A DNA stretch of 44,941 nt from Mesaphorura yosii (GCA_009869945.1 WIXG01000512.1:1-44941), one strand, 5' to 3'. Counted from the first letter of the stretch, positions 1-11,461 are shown. Program-made: numbers and translations. Notes: generated from the sequence alone by a model not told the origin.

Positions 1-3000
1 AATCCCATGGCCAAGGGCTTTCAAGAAGTTCTGCAACCAGGGAGATCAAATCTACGAGATCGTGAAGTCCGTCAACTTCACCACCTGCAGGAACAAGCCA
101 GTCCTCGCTTACTCCACCTCTGCCGGACTCTTCGAACGCCCAGGAGACAACAGCATGGGATCCTTGTGGCAGGTGCGTGACCATTTTTCAATTGTCTATA
201 CGTTTGATGCGACCAATGATTAGTCTATTCTCTTCTCAACAGCGCACAGTCAACACTCGCTTCCTTGCCTGTGGTCGTGACCGCAAGCAGTACACAATCC
301 TGAACATTGTCCAAGATGAACAAACCAACTTCGGTCTTAAGCTTCAACAACGGACAGTTGCTGCCTCCATCCAAAATCTGACCCTTTCTCAAATCAACAA
401 AGCTGGACAAGTCTACCAAGTGGAGCAGCCCAAGCAACTCCATGATTTGACCTACACTTTTGACCCAAAGGAGCAGAAGCTTCAGCGCCAAGGCCAGCTT
501 CAACACGCCTTCGTCGGTGCTGACATTTACGATGAGAATGACAACGAAAACAACAGCGATGAGCTACAGCAGCAACAAGGCACAACTTACTCACCGAGCC
601 GTCGTTTCTCATACTATTCTCAAGAGCGCCAACAAAGCCAACAGCAGCAAAGCGATGAGGATCAGGACTCCCAATCTCAAGAGCAGCAACAATACCAAGC
701 CGGAAGGTATGGACAGAGCCAATCTCGAAGACGCCATGAAGCCAAATCCCGTCGTCCTCGCGCGGCGTCTCAATCCCAGGAATACTCCGAGGAGTCCCAA
801 GAGCAACAATACCAAAGCACAGAGCAATATCGTACCGGTAAGTGGCGAAATTACGAAACAGCCCACAATACTTTCGACCATCCAAGTCAATTTTTCGATT
901 TTCCGAAATAGATGCCGAGAACCGCAAGTTCCTTCCAAAGCCCTCTTTGACCAACCCTCCACTTTCTCCACTGCTCATCTCCGGACTCCAAACTGAAGGC
1001 ATGAGGAACCGCGTTGCCAACCTCATGAAGGAGATTGTTCAAGATATTCAAGATACCAAGCAATCCATTGCCGAGACCGAGACCATCTCCAAGATCACCA
1101 CCGTTGCTCGCATTCTCCGCCGTCTTCCGTACAGCGAGAACGAGAAGCTCTACCACGAAGTTGCCTCAAGACAGTAAGTCAATGGCTTTAATGGAACATT
1201 TTTGCTCGTAATGTATTCAATTGTTGCCATTTTCATTTTAGACAAACTGAGGAAGATCAAATTGCCCGCAATGTGTTCCTGGACGCTCTCGTCATGTCTG
1301 GAAACAATCCATCTGTCAAGCTGGTCTTCGACTTGATCAGAAAGAAGGAAATCCAAGGAGAGGAAGCTTCTCAACTCTTGATGGCTCTGCCATTGAGCAT
1401 CCGCACTCCAACTCAACAGTTGGCTAAGGAATTCTTTGTAAGTACTAATCCACTTCCGTGTTGAACTTAAGTGATTAATATTCATGCCTGCTCCCAGGAC
1501 TTGGTTGACTCCGACACCCTCCACGTTGATCACGAGGACCAAGTTAGGACCACCGCCATTCTTGCTTTCTCCAAGTTCTTGCACCAAGCTTACGTCAACA
1601 CTAGAATCCGTAACTCACGTTACCCTGTTCAAGTCTACGGCCAATTCGGAGATGCCAAGTACGTCCAACGCGACTTCGCCCCTTACTTCGTCCAAAACTT
1701 GAAGAAGCACTTGGAACGCGGCGCTCCAGAAGACAAGCACTGGATTGTCGTTTTCCTGAACGCGCTCGGAAACCTCGGAGTCCCAGAAGTTGTTCCAGTC
1801 GTCCAAAAGATCCTCGACGAATCTATTGACCCATACGTGAAGACTCAAGCCGTTTTTGCCCTGAAGGGACTTCTTATCTCTCGTCAATCCGAGAACATCC
1901 CTGCCGAAGGCATCCAGGCGGTCGACCGTGACAGCCAGTAAGTATGCTTGGCGCGATTGGCGGATTTCCTTTCAGAGTAACTAATTCATTCGTTGCAGGG
2001 ACGTTCTGACTGACAAATTCATCGAGCAACAGGTTCTCCCACTCTTGGTTTCTGCCGCTTTCGACCGTGGTGAGTTCCCATCCGTTCGCATGGCCGCCAT
2101 TTCTCTGCTCCTCTACACCACCGATGCTGATGTCAACATCTGGCAGCAACTCGCTTACTCCACCTGGTTCGCCGCTTCCCAGGAAGTTCACGCTTTCATT
2201 TACACTTCTCTCCAGAACTTGGCCAATGTTCAAGGACCAGTCAACCGATTCTTGTGGCCTTTGTAAGTCCCAATTTAACGGATAGACTTGAGTCTTGATT
2301 GAAACTAGTTATAACTCATTATGATTTGACTTCAGGGTTCGCAAGGCTCGCATTGTTGTTTCACTTGCTAAGCCCATCGTCCCAAGCTACGCCAAGTCCC
2401 GCAACACTTTCGCCTCTGCTTTCGCTGAACAAGTTCAAACCGGATTCGCCCAGCAATTCCAATACTTTGGAGCCAAGGTATGCATTAATCGTGAATCCTC
2501 AACTACTCTGTAACAAATCAGTCGAGGTAATTGTTTGTTTGTTTGTCCTTTGAAAGGACTCGAACATCCCTCAATACATGTTCTACCGCAACTTCATCCA
2601 ACAAGGCAACGGAGTTCAGTACAGCCCATTCGAAGTCTCTGCCCACGGACACACGATTCAGAAGCTTGTAGATTTCTTCATCTCCCAGGTTCAAGAACCA
2701 AAACCACATCTGCAAGAAGGACACCCAGACTTCTTGGCTGTAAGCAGAATTTGGCATTACAATCGCAGTTTGATATAAGAAGAAAATGTCCCTCTCGAAT
2801 TGCTCTCTAATTCGGAGCTGTTACAATTTAGATCCGCCAAATTTTGGGAATCCAGAAGCGTGAACAAGAAGAAGAAATTGAAGGCTCCATTCAGTTCACC
2901 ATCAGAAATGAAATGCAACGCATCTTTTCCTTCAATGAGCAAAAGATTCAGAACCTTATCAAAAGTACGTGTGTAATGTGCTTGTGTTATTGATTCACAG

Positions 3001-6000
3001 TGTAAATTCGAAATCTGTCTTTTCAGAGTCGAAATTGCAACTTCTTCCACAATTGTTGAACGGCATTCCATTCAATTATCAAAAGACCTTCCAATTTGTG
3101 GAACACAATGTTGAATTCCCATCTGCTCTGGGTATTCCAATCTCTTTCGCGTACAAACTTCCAGTCCATGTGTCCCTCCGCGGAGCCATCAAGCTCGTCC
3201 AAGAAAATGGAGCCAGAGACAACCAAGTCGTCGCTGAAGTCCATGCTGTGTAAGTGCAATTCAGGGGCTTTATGAGACTTTGCGATACGCATATTGCCTA
3301 CATAGTTTGCTTTCTTTTTATCAGCTATGGATGGAAATCACACACCCGTGTCGCCTACAAGGTCCCTTACGTCGGTAAGCAATACCAGGCTGGTGTGCAG
3401 CGCCATTTGGTCGTCGAAGCTCCACTCCGTGCTGCTGTTCGCCTTGCCCCACAAGGCCAGGTTGTTGTAGCCATCACCCCAGCTCAACTCGAGAAGGGCG
3501 CCCCGAGCGGTCAAATCGATCTCGTAACCTACCACCAACGCCCGTACACAATTGTCATCACCGACAACCTGTGGCCAGCTTCCCACAAGGAAGGTGGCAA
3601 GATGGAACTCATCCGCACCAATCCAACTGAAACTCAACAGACTCCATACAAGAACAGCCAATCATTCGGAGAAGACTTCTTTGGTTTGGCTATCCAAGTC
3701 GAAGAAGAGTCTGACTACAGCGACGAAAGCGAAAATGTTTCTCAATGGGTCAAGCTCTTGAAATCATTCCACTCTCCAAGCTGCTTCTTCAATCTGGGAT
3801 GGATGGGAAGCCAAGAGCTCCGATTCGCCGAGCGCAAACTCACCCTCGATGTACAAAAGTCTCAGACCAAAACTCTTGCCTTCATTTATGGCGGAAGTGA
3901 GTCCGAATTCTTTCCCCCTACTTTTAGCCAAGTCGCTGACTAATCTGGTTCTGTTTTCGGTCGTTCCAGAGCAACACCGCAATGCTCAATACAAATCCCT
4001 GTGGCAAGACTCTTCATCCCAATCCTCACAATCCTCTGAGGAGAGCGCTTCATCCGAATCCGCACAGGACAGCTCATCTCAACAACAAGAGTCCACCGAA
4101 ACCCGATTTGGTAGACAAAAGGTTCGTTCTCAAGGACACGGGGACAGGGACAGCTCTTCTGCTGCGGTTTCTGCTGAAGACCAACAACAATGTAAGTTTT
4201 TTGCTGTTGCCAAATATTAACCAGCAATACGTTATATAACTTCGATTCTTAGCCGGCGCCGTGTACGCTGTTGCCCTCATCGGTAAACGCGTTCCACTCC
4301 GATCCACCCAAGACTTCAAATCCATCCAGAAGGTGCTGGACAACCAGTTCCCATCTACGGTCCAATACCTCCTGCAAGTCTCCGAGTCTGCTGGCCGTGT
4401 CTACGTCCGTGGTGCCGCTGGTGATGCCGCCAACGAAGCCGCATTTGCACTTCCAAGATCCTCCGAATCTCTCCAAGCTCTCCGCCAAGCTGTTCATGAT
4501 GCTCCTAATGCTCAGTCTCAACCTGACGGTTGCTTCGAGTTTGAAGGAGAATATCAACGCCCAAAAGCTTACGAACGCCAACAACTCCTTGTCCTCCGCA
4601 AGAAATTGCTGGCTGATGATTTGGTCGTGGATGTTAAAGGTACAGCTCGGTTTACGAAATTGTCTCAGGATCTTGAGACCCTTTATGTAGAAATGTGAAA
4701 CTTCTTTCCAGGTGAACTCCAATACGGCAAATCCTGCAAGGCCATGCCTCATGAGATCAAGGTTCAAGGAAAGCTCAACCGTGACCAGGAAATGACCCAG
4801 TACGCTCAGACTCAATCTCGGAAGGCACAAAAGTGCGAGGAAGACGAGAAGAAGGGATTCTCAGCCTCCCCAGGTAAGCCAGGTCCAGGTTAATTTGTTA
4901 GATTGAATTGGCGAGACTGGTTGGTACTGATATTGAATGATTTATTGTGTAGTCTGCGTTGAGGTTGCTGAACAACAAGCTGCCGCTTTGAACCAAGGCC
5001 AATTCCGTGTCCAAGTAAGTGTACACAGAAATTGTTTCTCCAGTTGATTCTAAAGTTTAATTTATAATTTGAAATTGGTTCTCCCCAGTTCACTGAACTT
5101 CCTGAACCACTCAGGAACGCCAGCTACAACGTTGAGGACTTCGTCAAGACACTCTTTTATCCGTACATGAGCCACGACCGCACTCACCAAGGAGCCGGAG
5201 AAGGTCAGGCCCAAGTTGCCTTCAGAATTACTCCCGACAGACAATTCGTCAGCGTCGAAGTAATCAAGTCCAACTCTAGAGTCACATTTGAGGATGTGAA
5301 GACCAACCGCATCTTCCAAAGCGTCCTCCCACTGACTGCCACCCAATCTTTGCCACAAAACATAGCCGACAGACTCTTCCGTGCTGATTCCCAACGTAAG
5401 GAATTTAGAAAGCAATGTTTCTGTTGATAGCTTGTTAGCACAATGCTTTCCCAATTACAGCCAGCTGCTCTCTCGAGGGTAACTACATCAACACCTTCGA
5501 CAACGTCACTTACCGCTTCTCCAGCCAAGCCGCTGAGGGATGCGTCCACGTTTTGGCTCAGGACTGCTCGGAAGAGCACCCAGTTGCCGTTTTGGTTAAG
5601 GACATTGCTGCCGAGCAAAACGAAGTCACCATCCTCCTGGGACAAAAGACCAAGATCCAACTCACCCCACAAGGCAAGCAACAACGCTTGAGCAAGGCCA
5701 AGGTTCAAGTCCGCATCAACGGTCAGCGCATCGAATCTCTGCCAAGTGCTGTCCATGACCAGCAATCCAACGAGGCCATCGTTTACGTTGAGCAAATGCA
5801 CGACGGTGGAATCCAAGTCTTCAGCGAGCACTTTGACGTTGCCACCAACGGCCAATATGTTGCCGTGTATGCTTCTAACGCCCTCCGCAACAAAACCTGT
5901 GGCTTGTGCGGCGACTTCAACGGCGAAAAGGTAACGCGAGGCTAAAATTCATAAAAGAACCCGCCATCTAATTTTTGTGGACAATTGCAGGTTTCCGAAA

Positions 6001-7025
6001 TGATGAGCCCGAAGAACTGCCCATTGAGCTCCGGATCTGCCTTCGTGGCATCCTACGCATTCCAAAGCCAGGATCAAAGTGACCGCAGCCAGTGCAAGGT
6101 CAACCGTCAACTCAAGAGACAAATCCGGGAAGAAGAAAGACAGTGCCTTACTGACGAATCTTACTTCGCTAACGAGCCAGAAAGATACCAACTGAAGCAG
6201 CAACAAGAGCAACTCAGCCAAAGTGGAAACTGCCAACAACAAGTCCAACAAAACGCGCAGAAGATTGTCTACGACATCGTCAACAATTTCTTGAAACCAA
6301 GTGTCTGGCAGACAAGCAAACGCCACCGTTACGCACAGAGCGTTGCCAACAAGATTGGTGAGCAAGCTGAGAGATTCTTGCAAGAAGGCACCGCTGACAA
6401 AATCGCCAAGGCTGTTGCATCCACCGCTGCTTCCAGCGTGCAACTTATCCCAGTCGGTGCGAATGTTGCCAAGTACGCCGCCAAGGGAGTCCAACCACTG
6501 CTCAGACGCGCGGTCCGCCACGCTGTGAACCCAATCTGCCAGAAATCCGCGTGCTGCACTCCATCGCTGTTCAGTGCCGCCGAGGTCGATGAAGTTGAGA
6601 GCGAAATCTCTTACGCGCTGGCCGACTCTGCCGAATCCACCGAGACAAATATTCCATACGTCGAGAGAGGATCCCAGTCCAAGTTGAGCTGCCAAAAGCT
6701 GCTGCAGAAGCAACTCCAGGCTTCTCTCACCAAACAAGTCTTCTTCAACCTCCAAGATGAAGCTGAGCTGACCACCAGACAAGTCGCCAGTTTGGTCGAT
6801 GCTTTCAAAATCAGAATCCCAAAGGCTGTTCAGCAAACACTCGAGAAGCAGAACCAACTCGCCGAGAACCTCATCAGCGCCCTGGATGATGCCTTCGGAC
6901 CGCAATTCCAACAGGAAGCACACAAGCAGCATCAACTCATCCGCACTTACACTAAGATCATTGTCGATGAGCTTCGTGAAGCCACCAATGGCAGATGCAA
7001 CTTCTCCAGGAACAACCAAGCCTAA
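1..7025 (+). CDS. Vitellogenin (egg-yolk precursor, large lipid transfer protein), 5' end outside window
   Basis: Secreted yolk lipoprotein made in somatic tissue and taken up by oocytes. Eighteen exons read as one frame of 1941 residues: 1-172, 243-837, 912-1173, 1242-1437, 1498-1937, 1999-2262, 2336-2477, 2557-2739, 2832-2964, 3027-3249, 3325-3896, 3970-4191, 4253-4639, 4712-4873, 4953-5014, 5089-5395, 5461-5930, 5991-7025. All junctions are GT-AG and all phases agree. The N-terminal lipid-transport module runs through the first ten exons, with a helical stretch encoded around 1000-2500. The open beta-sheet region (DUF1943 type) follows. A von Willebrand factor D domain begins at CSLEGNY (about 5463) and carries the hallmark GLCGDFNG (about 5902). 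Two Gln/Ser-rich linkers lie at about 570-830 and 4010-4190; the first holds the dibasic clusters SRRR and KSRR, likely furin-type cleavage sites. About 300 residues follow the vWD domain, longer than I expect for the family. Signal peptide and first exons are missing. Confidence 0.95.
570..830 (+). other. Gln/Ser-rich linker with dibasic processing sites in vitellogenin
   Basis: Within exon 2 the protein becomes low-complexity (Gln, Ser, Glu, Tyr) with the basic clusters QSRRRHEAKSRRPR at about 718-762. Arthropod vitellogenins are typically cut by a subtilisin-like convertase at an RXXR site near a Ser-rich tract, so this is the likely cleavage region. Cleavage itself is inferred. Confidence 0.6.
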
Positions 7026-7682
7026 ATAATACATTTTCTACATTTCTTTCACGGCAAACGACCCCTTTCCGCACAAATGGACCGCACCGCACGTGTTTAA
7101 CTCTGTTTTGCCAACTTTACGTTGTCAAAAAGTAACTAAATTATTCCTGTATATATTTACTGCGTATGTTGTACAAATTGATCATGTTTCTTGGTTAGTA
7201 TTAGTTACATTGAGACATGCAGAAACTGATTTAACTTTACGTTTGATTGGCTGTGTTGTCGAATAAATTGGCTGACTTTGAGCATTTAGAAAACCAAAAC
7301 TTGGATTCAGTATTTGCTAATTACATCCGCAGACTTGATAGTATTGAGGAGGCAGGCGATGGCTTATGTGAATCCTTCTTCTAAATGGTAGCACGCCTCT
7401 TTTCTGGTTCCCTCAAAAATTCTGCCTCCTTTCAGAGATGACTACTTTCACCTTAGAAAATTCATGCGAATTCAGTTTCGCCTCTGCACTCTCGTGTTCC
7501 ATTTGCAGCTGCAGATAAGTGAATTCATTGGTTAGGCAACGTAGTAATGGAGACCTGTTTCAATTCAGCGCAGTTAAAGGCCGTCGTCTGCACGAGAGAG
7601 GTGCATTGCCTTCGAAGGGGAATGCGTTTGATACTACACAAGTTTATAATTCGATTGGAATGAGCAAGCAAGCAAGTGAGAA
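7026..7682. other. Intergenic: vitellogenin 3' UTR and upstream region of the GHF-repeat gene
   Basis: No coding frame is supported here. The left third is vitellogenin 3' UTR. An initiator-like TTCAGT at about 7471 could start the next transcript, but there is no convincing TATA box. The small open frame at 7519-7725 runs into the next gene in another frame and looks like chance. Confidence 0.5.
7262..7267 (+). terminator. Poly(A) signal AATAAA for vitellogenin
   Basis: The first canonical AATAAA after the vitellogenin stop codon, about 237 bp downstream. It implies a 3' UTR of roughly 250-270 nt. An AATAAT-like stretch right at the stop codon (7023-7030) is a less likely alternative. Confidence 0.5.
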
Positions 7683-8960
7683 ATGGATCCGAGACTATCG
7701 CCACCAGTTGCTGCCGTGCTCGTAATCCTCTGCATGTTTGACATTGAAGGAAGTGAAAGAGCAAGCGCTGCAGTTTCGAAGCGCGTCCTCTCCAAACTTT
7801 CTGCCCTCATGTTTCCCCGCGAATGCCACGAGTTTATGTCATACCTAGGAATGAAGGCCAGTGATCCACTTGCAGCGGAGGCGGCCATCGACAAGTTTGG
7901 ATCTGAGGATGAAGATTACCGAAATTTTGACTGCAATGCGGCACTACAGTATTGGAACACGCAGTTGATGCCTGAAGTCCTGTCACACGAATCAGAGAAA
8001 CATTGGAACACAATTGTGAGAGAGCAGTTGGAAGTCGGCTTGCAGTATAGCGGAAGCGCTAACGCGAAGGCTCTGAGCTCCTGGATCGAAAAACTGAGTG
8101 AAAAGGACCTACTTGCGCCAGAAAAAGGTGCTGCAGCGACCACTTCTACCACACCTGAGCCAGAGCACGAGGAGTTTCCACCAGAACAACCGGAAGGAGA
8201 GTTGGCCACTTCCACGAAACGTACAGTGACTTCCATTTCCAGGACTACAGATACAACCACTCTGGGTCCAGTTGTGGGACACTTTGTCTCAGATTATCAT
8301 GTAAAGGAGGAGACAAAGCCTAAGCATGAAGTCTCTACCGACCACTTCGCACACATTCACGATCGTGACAGTAAGTTTGAGCAAGACCTCGAGCAGCGTC
8401 CGTCAGCACTTGAACCCGCGCGACCTGGTCATTTTTATGCTGAAAGTAGGACCACAATCACCGAACGACCAGCTCCAGCAGCAGTGGGTCATGTAGGGCA
8501 TTTTCATGCTGAGTTGGAACCAGAGCAGAAAGCTGAGACTGAAGTAGCCGGTCCAGAACCCCTCCAGCTTGGTCATTTTGAACACCCGCAAAAATCCGTC
8601 GAGAAAACGGGAAACGAGGACAAGGGCAGCCACCAAAAGGACACGTACCACGAAATGCTGCAGGAGCTCGACTACCAAGCTGAGGAACAGGCACACCGAC
8701 GAGAAGCAAAGCGCCAGCATCAAGTCGAGCATCAACGACTGGAAGCAGCCCTGCACAGATATGAGGAGCAGTATCACTACGCGTACGATTATCCAAACCC
8801 GATACACGAAGAACCGCCTGGTCAGGTGACGTCAAGCGGAGCGGCCAGCGAGAAAACTTTCGGCGTCTTGTTCTCTATCTTATATCTTGCTGATTTAACC
8901 CGAAGAGAAGTGCTGCACACGGTGCGGGTGCTGGCACATCTCGAATTTCTTCACTTCTGA
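7683..8960 (+). CDS. Secreted low-complexity protein with repeated GHF motif, function unknown
   Basis: A single uninterrupted frame of 425 residues. A hydrophobic N-terminus (residues about 8-19, AAVLVILCMF) suggests a signal peptide. Residues about 30-155 are compact and helical, with two cysteines and regularly placed Trp/Leu (ECHEFMSYLGM, NAALQYWNTQLMP, LSSWIEKLSEK); this is faintly reminiscent of a death-domain fold, which I cannot verify. The rest is rich in Glu, Pro, Thr, His and Gln. A GHF (once DHF) tripeptide recurs at residues 199, 220, 249, 272 and 297, often followed by a Y/H-A-E sequence. A Glu/His/Arg-rich, possibly coiled-coil stretch covers about 325-375. A short hydrophobic segment (FGVLFSILYLADL) lies near the C-terminus; a GPI anchor or an unrecognised terminal intron are alternatives. 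I do not recognise the family. Length, lack of stops and a downstream poly(A) signal support a real gene. Confidence 0.7.
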   Translation: MDPRLSPPVAAVLVILCMFDIEGSERASAAVSKRVLSKLSALMFPRECHEFMSYLGMKASDPLAAEAAIDKFGSEDEDYRNFDCNAALQYWNTQLMPEVLSHESEKHWNTIVREQLEVGLQYSGSANAKALSSWIEKLSEKDLLAPEKGAAATTSTTPEPEHEEFPPEQPEGELATSTKRTVTSISRTTDTTTLGPVVGHFVSDYHVKEETKPKHEVSTDHFAHIHDRDSKFEQDLEQRPSALEPARPGHFYAESRTTITERPAPAAVGHVGHFHAELEPEQKAETEVAGPEPLQLGHFEHPQKSVEKTGNEDKGSHQKDTYHEMLQELDYQAEEQAHRREAKRQHQVEHQRLEAALHRYEEQYHYAYDYPNPIHEEPPGQVTSSGAASEKTFGVLFSILYLADLTRREVLHTVRVLAHLEFLHF

Positions 8961-9078
8961 CGTGTGGTATTGATATGATCTGATCATTTTCACGACTGTA
9001 ACCGCATGTGCTCGCGTGTCGAAAGAGAGAGAATACGGTAATACTGCCAGGCGTGTGTGACTTGTTAACTTGTACGCA

Positions 9079-9084
9079 ATTAAA
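9079..9084 (+). terminator. Poly(A) signal ATTAAA, GHF-repeat gene
   Basis: ATTAAA variant signal about 120 bp after the stop codon at 8960. No AATAAA is closer. Confidence 0.35.
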
Positions 9085-9337
9085 ATAGAACCGAATGTGA
9101 CTATTAATGAATACTTTGAACGTGAAGTTTGGCTGAGCCAAATGTAATGCATTGAATAGAAAGACCCCTCGTCTCGTACGTCATTCAAAATCCCTCATTA
9201 CTCACATGAAAACGAAAACAAACTCAGAGGTCAACCGAGTCGACATTTCATGAAGAAGTCATGTCTATCTGATGTTAATTTTGCAGCAATGGACGTTTGA
9301 ATGCTTTTGGCAGTCATATCTCTTGAACGATCAGATA

Positions 9338-9343
9338 TTTATT
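9338..9343 (-). terminator. Poly(A) signal AATAAA, ML/NPC2-like gene
   Basis: TTTATT on the plus strand reads AATAAA on the minus strand, about 40 bp downstream of the stop codon of the NPC2-like gene. Confidence 0.5.
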
Positions 9344-9383
9344 TATGTGTTACTTTTTGCTTATAAGTGTAACTTCGTTTTGT

Positions 9384-10063
9384 TTAGTTTACGTTAACTG
9401 GAACGACGAGGCAGATTTCCTGCACGTAGTTCTGGAACACGATCATTCTGAACTCGGCGCGCTGAAATAAAGATTCACAATGAATACCTGAGCGCGTTAT
9501 TGATTTCGCTTTCGCAGATAACCCGACAACACCATTACAATTGCTTACCCCAGTGAATGTTGATGGAACGGTGAAGGGGAAGCTGAATGTGTACTGCTGG
9601 CCGGGATTGACTGTCGCGTTTGGAATCTCCACATCTGATGCGATTGGTGCAATGGTTGTGTCTTGGAGCAGAATGGAACGAAGAGTCATACAGCAGTGGA
9701 AGTCGCCTGAGTCACAAATTGAAAGGTCAAGTTGGCATATTGGCAGATAATGGACTAGAATTTCTTCGAACTATTGAGCAAAGACATACGTGGTCTAAAG
9801 TCGACTTGGAGATTGACCGTCTGGCCTCTGTTGATGTTGCATGGTGCGCTGGTGCATCCTTCAAAACGAACATCGACGAGCTGGCCAACTCCGCAGTCGG
9901 TAATCTGGTCCAGGGCCTGGACAGAGTTTCGGGCTTTGACGTCCCAGGGAAGGATGACTTGGGCACTGCAGGACAGAGCAATGCTCAATATAATCAGCAC
10001 GGATCGCATCATTTTCGCGAGGAGCTTGGCTCGGGAGCTCGACGAACGGTTGTGAATTGGCAA
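9384..10063 (-). CDS. NPC2-like ML-domain (MD-2-related lipid-recognition) secreted protein
   Basis: A small secreted sterol/lipid-binding protein of the ML family. Arthropods have many paralogues, used in sterol traffic, immunity or chemical sensing. Three exons on the minus strand: 10063-9790, 9706-9549, 9461-9384, with consistent phases. Length is 169 residues from the first ATG, or about 152 from the double Met at 10012/10009, which sits directly before the hydrophobic signal MRSVLIILSIALSCSA; I prefer one of those two starts. Family landmarks are ITDCGVGQLVDVRFEGC, the C-x4-C pair (GCTSAPC), RGQTVNLQVDF, the GQQYTFSFPFTVP strand, and the closing EICLVVPV strand. Six cysteines in the mature part would allow the usual three disulfides. 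The middle segment is divergent from NPC2 proper. It is divergent from the LPMO gene; the particular ligand is unknown. Confidence 0.85.
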
Positions 10064-10082
10064 ACACGACGAAGGGCTTCAC

Positions 10083-10119
10083 ACTGACCTAAACCCAATT
10101 CAGCCAACAAGTATTTATA
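10083..10119 (-). promoter_or_regulatory. Core promoter (TATA + initiator) of the ML/NPC2-like gene
   Basis: On the minus strand TATAAAT (10119-10113) is followed 34 bp later by a perfect arthropod initiator TCAGT, with the likely +1 A at 10085. This gives a 22-nt leader to the first ATG at 10063, or about 75 nt to the preferred ATG. The spacing is what a TATA-Inr promoter should show. Confidence 0.6.
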
Positions 10120-10577
10120 AAACGACTGTATTCATGTTCCTAGGTCGTGATTCAATCATAGTACGTGGTGGCACTTGACATCGGCCCATTAGCAGTCGTG
10201 TTTGTCAATATCAGAAATTACTCTTCAATCAATCACACTTCGACAGTTGGACTAGCAATCTCGAAATCACACCGACTAATTTAGTAGACACGACACACGC
10301 GCACGACGTGAAGGTTCCATATGATGGTATGATCTCACAAGCCCTCTTCAGAACCTTCTCGAGTTATTTGGAATTTGCCGACGAACTCTTCTACTTTACC
10401 GAAAGTTGGTTTGTTGATTAATTAAGTCGCAGTTTGCTAAAAGTCAACCCAGTTCAAGTATCCTGCCAATTTTTGCACACGACCTCATTTTCATTGTAAC
10501 ATGAAAAAACACTCAAAACGACATGTGCAGAAATTCCAAGCAGGATCATGTCACGTATTGCATTGGGCTAGAGTGTT
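10120..10577. other. Shared divergent upstream region of ML gene and LPMO gene
   Basis: About 460 bp between two outward-facing TATA boxes. No coding exon is seen. Enhancer elements controlling both genes could lie here, but I cannot name specific sites. Confidence 0.4.
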
Positions 10578-10614
10578 TATAAAGGCGTGGCCGGCGACTG
10601 GTCCCGTTTATTCA
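10578..10614 (+). promoter_or_regulatory. Core promoter of the AA15 LPMO gene
   Basis: TATAAA at 10578-10583 with an initiator-like TTCAGA around 10611-10616. The ATG at 10635 would then follow a leader of about 21 nt. The spacing is slightly long but acceptable. Confidence 0.5.
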
Positions 10615-10634
10615 GAAGTTCATAGATTGTCAAA

Positions 10635-11381
10635 ATGGCCCGTCTCGCTGTCCTCAGCTGCTTCTTCCTCGCGACACTTGCCTACGTTGCTGGGCATGGT
10701 CGTATCGTCGATCCACCACAACGTGGTTCGCTCTGGCGGTACCCCGAGTACCAATGGGCCAACCCCGGACACCAGGCTGACGACCAGGAACTGTTTTGCG
10801 GAGGAACTTCTGTAAGGCTTCTGCAATCAACGTCAAGTTTAAACGGTAAACGGTTGTACTTTATTTTTTTCATGATTATTAAGGTAACTGATCCGTACGT
10901 TGGTGCTTGCGGAGTATGCGGCGACTCGATCTTGGATCCCAGGCCAAGAAAACACGAAATCGGAGGTAAGTCCAAGGCCAATGTTAAACAAGACTAGAGT
11001 TGCTTATGAAGCATTAGCTCTCATAATTAGTCACCTCATTCCGTAGGCGAATACGAACGTGGCATCATCGTCCGCGACTACCGCGCTGGTCAAACAATCC
11101 CCGTGGAGATCTTCCTCGCTGTTGACCATCGTGGTTGGTTCGAGTTCAGGTTGTGCGAGTACAGCCGTACTGGGCAAGAAACTGAAGAGTGCTTCAACCA
11201 GCACCTGCTGCGATTCGCAGACGGCACGACACGTTACGACGCCTGGAGCGGACAAAACGTCGTCATGCAACTCCAGCTCCCGGCCGGTGTTACCTGCGAG
11301 AGGTGCGTCCTGCAATGGCACTGGTATGGCGAGGGATCCAAGCAGTATTACAGAAACTGTGCGGACGTCTCTATCGCGTAA
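10635..11381 (+). CDS. AA15-family lytic polysaccharide monooxygenase (chitin/cellulose-active, secreted)
   Basis: A copper enzyme that oxidatively cleaves glycosidic bonds in crystalline chitin or cellulose; in arthropods it is linked to gut digestion or cuticle turnover. Three exons, 10635-10811, 10884-10965 and 11047-11381, join to 197 residues. The signal peptide MARLAVLSCFFLATLAYVAG would be cleaved just before HGRIVDPPQR, making His the mature N-terminus as the copper brace requires. Further family landmarks are the YPEYQW/FCGG segment, CGVCGD and PRPRKHEIGG. The second copper His lies in VDHRGWFEFRLC. Then come WSGQNVVMQLQLP, CERCVLQWHWYGEG and the closing YYRNCADVSI. Length equals a bare catalytic domain with no carbohydrate-binding module or GPI tail. 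Substrate preference cannot be read from the sequence. Confidence 0.93.
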
Positions 11382-11455
11382 TTGCCGATTTTATCATCTA
11401 AGACAGACGCGTCGATTATGCGTCACTACTGATTTGCTGTCTACACTTAACATTG

Positions 11456-11461
11456 ATTAAA
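11456..11461 (+). terminator. Poly(A) signal ATTAAA, LPMO gene
   Basis: ATTAAA about 75 bp downstream of the LPMO stop codon, the only good candidate before the next promoter. Confidence 0.5.

Larger units (their letters stand above)
8961..9383. other. Convergent intergenic region between GHF-repeat gene and ML gene
   Basis: The two flanking genes run toward each other. I see only 3' UTR sequence and the poly(A) signals of both, and no coding exon. Confidence 0.5.

Noticed and set aside
5949..7034. 361-codon minus-strand frame
   Set aside because: Antisense shadow of the last vitellogenin exon; its composition (Leu/Val-rich) follows from the Gln/Lys-rich sense codons.
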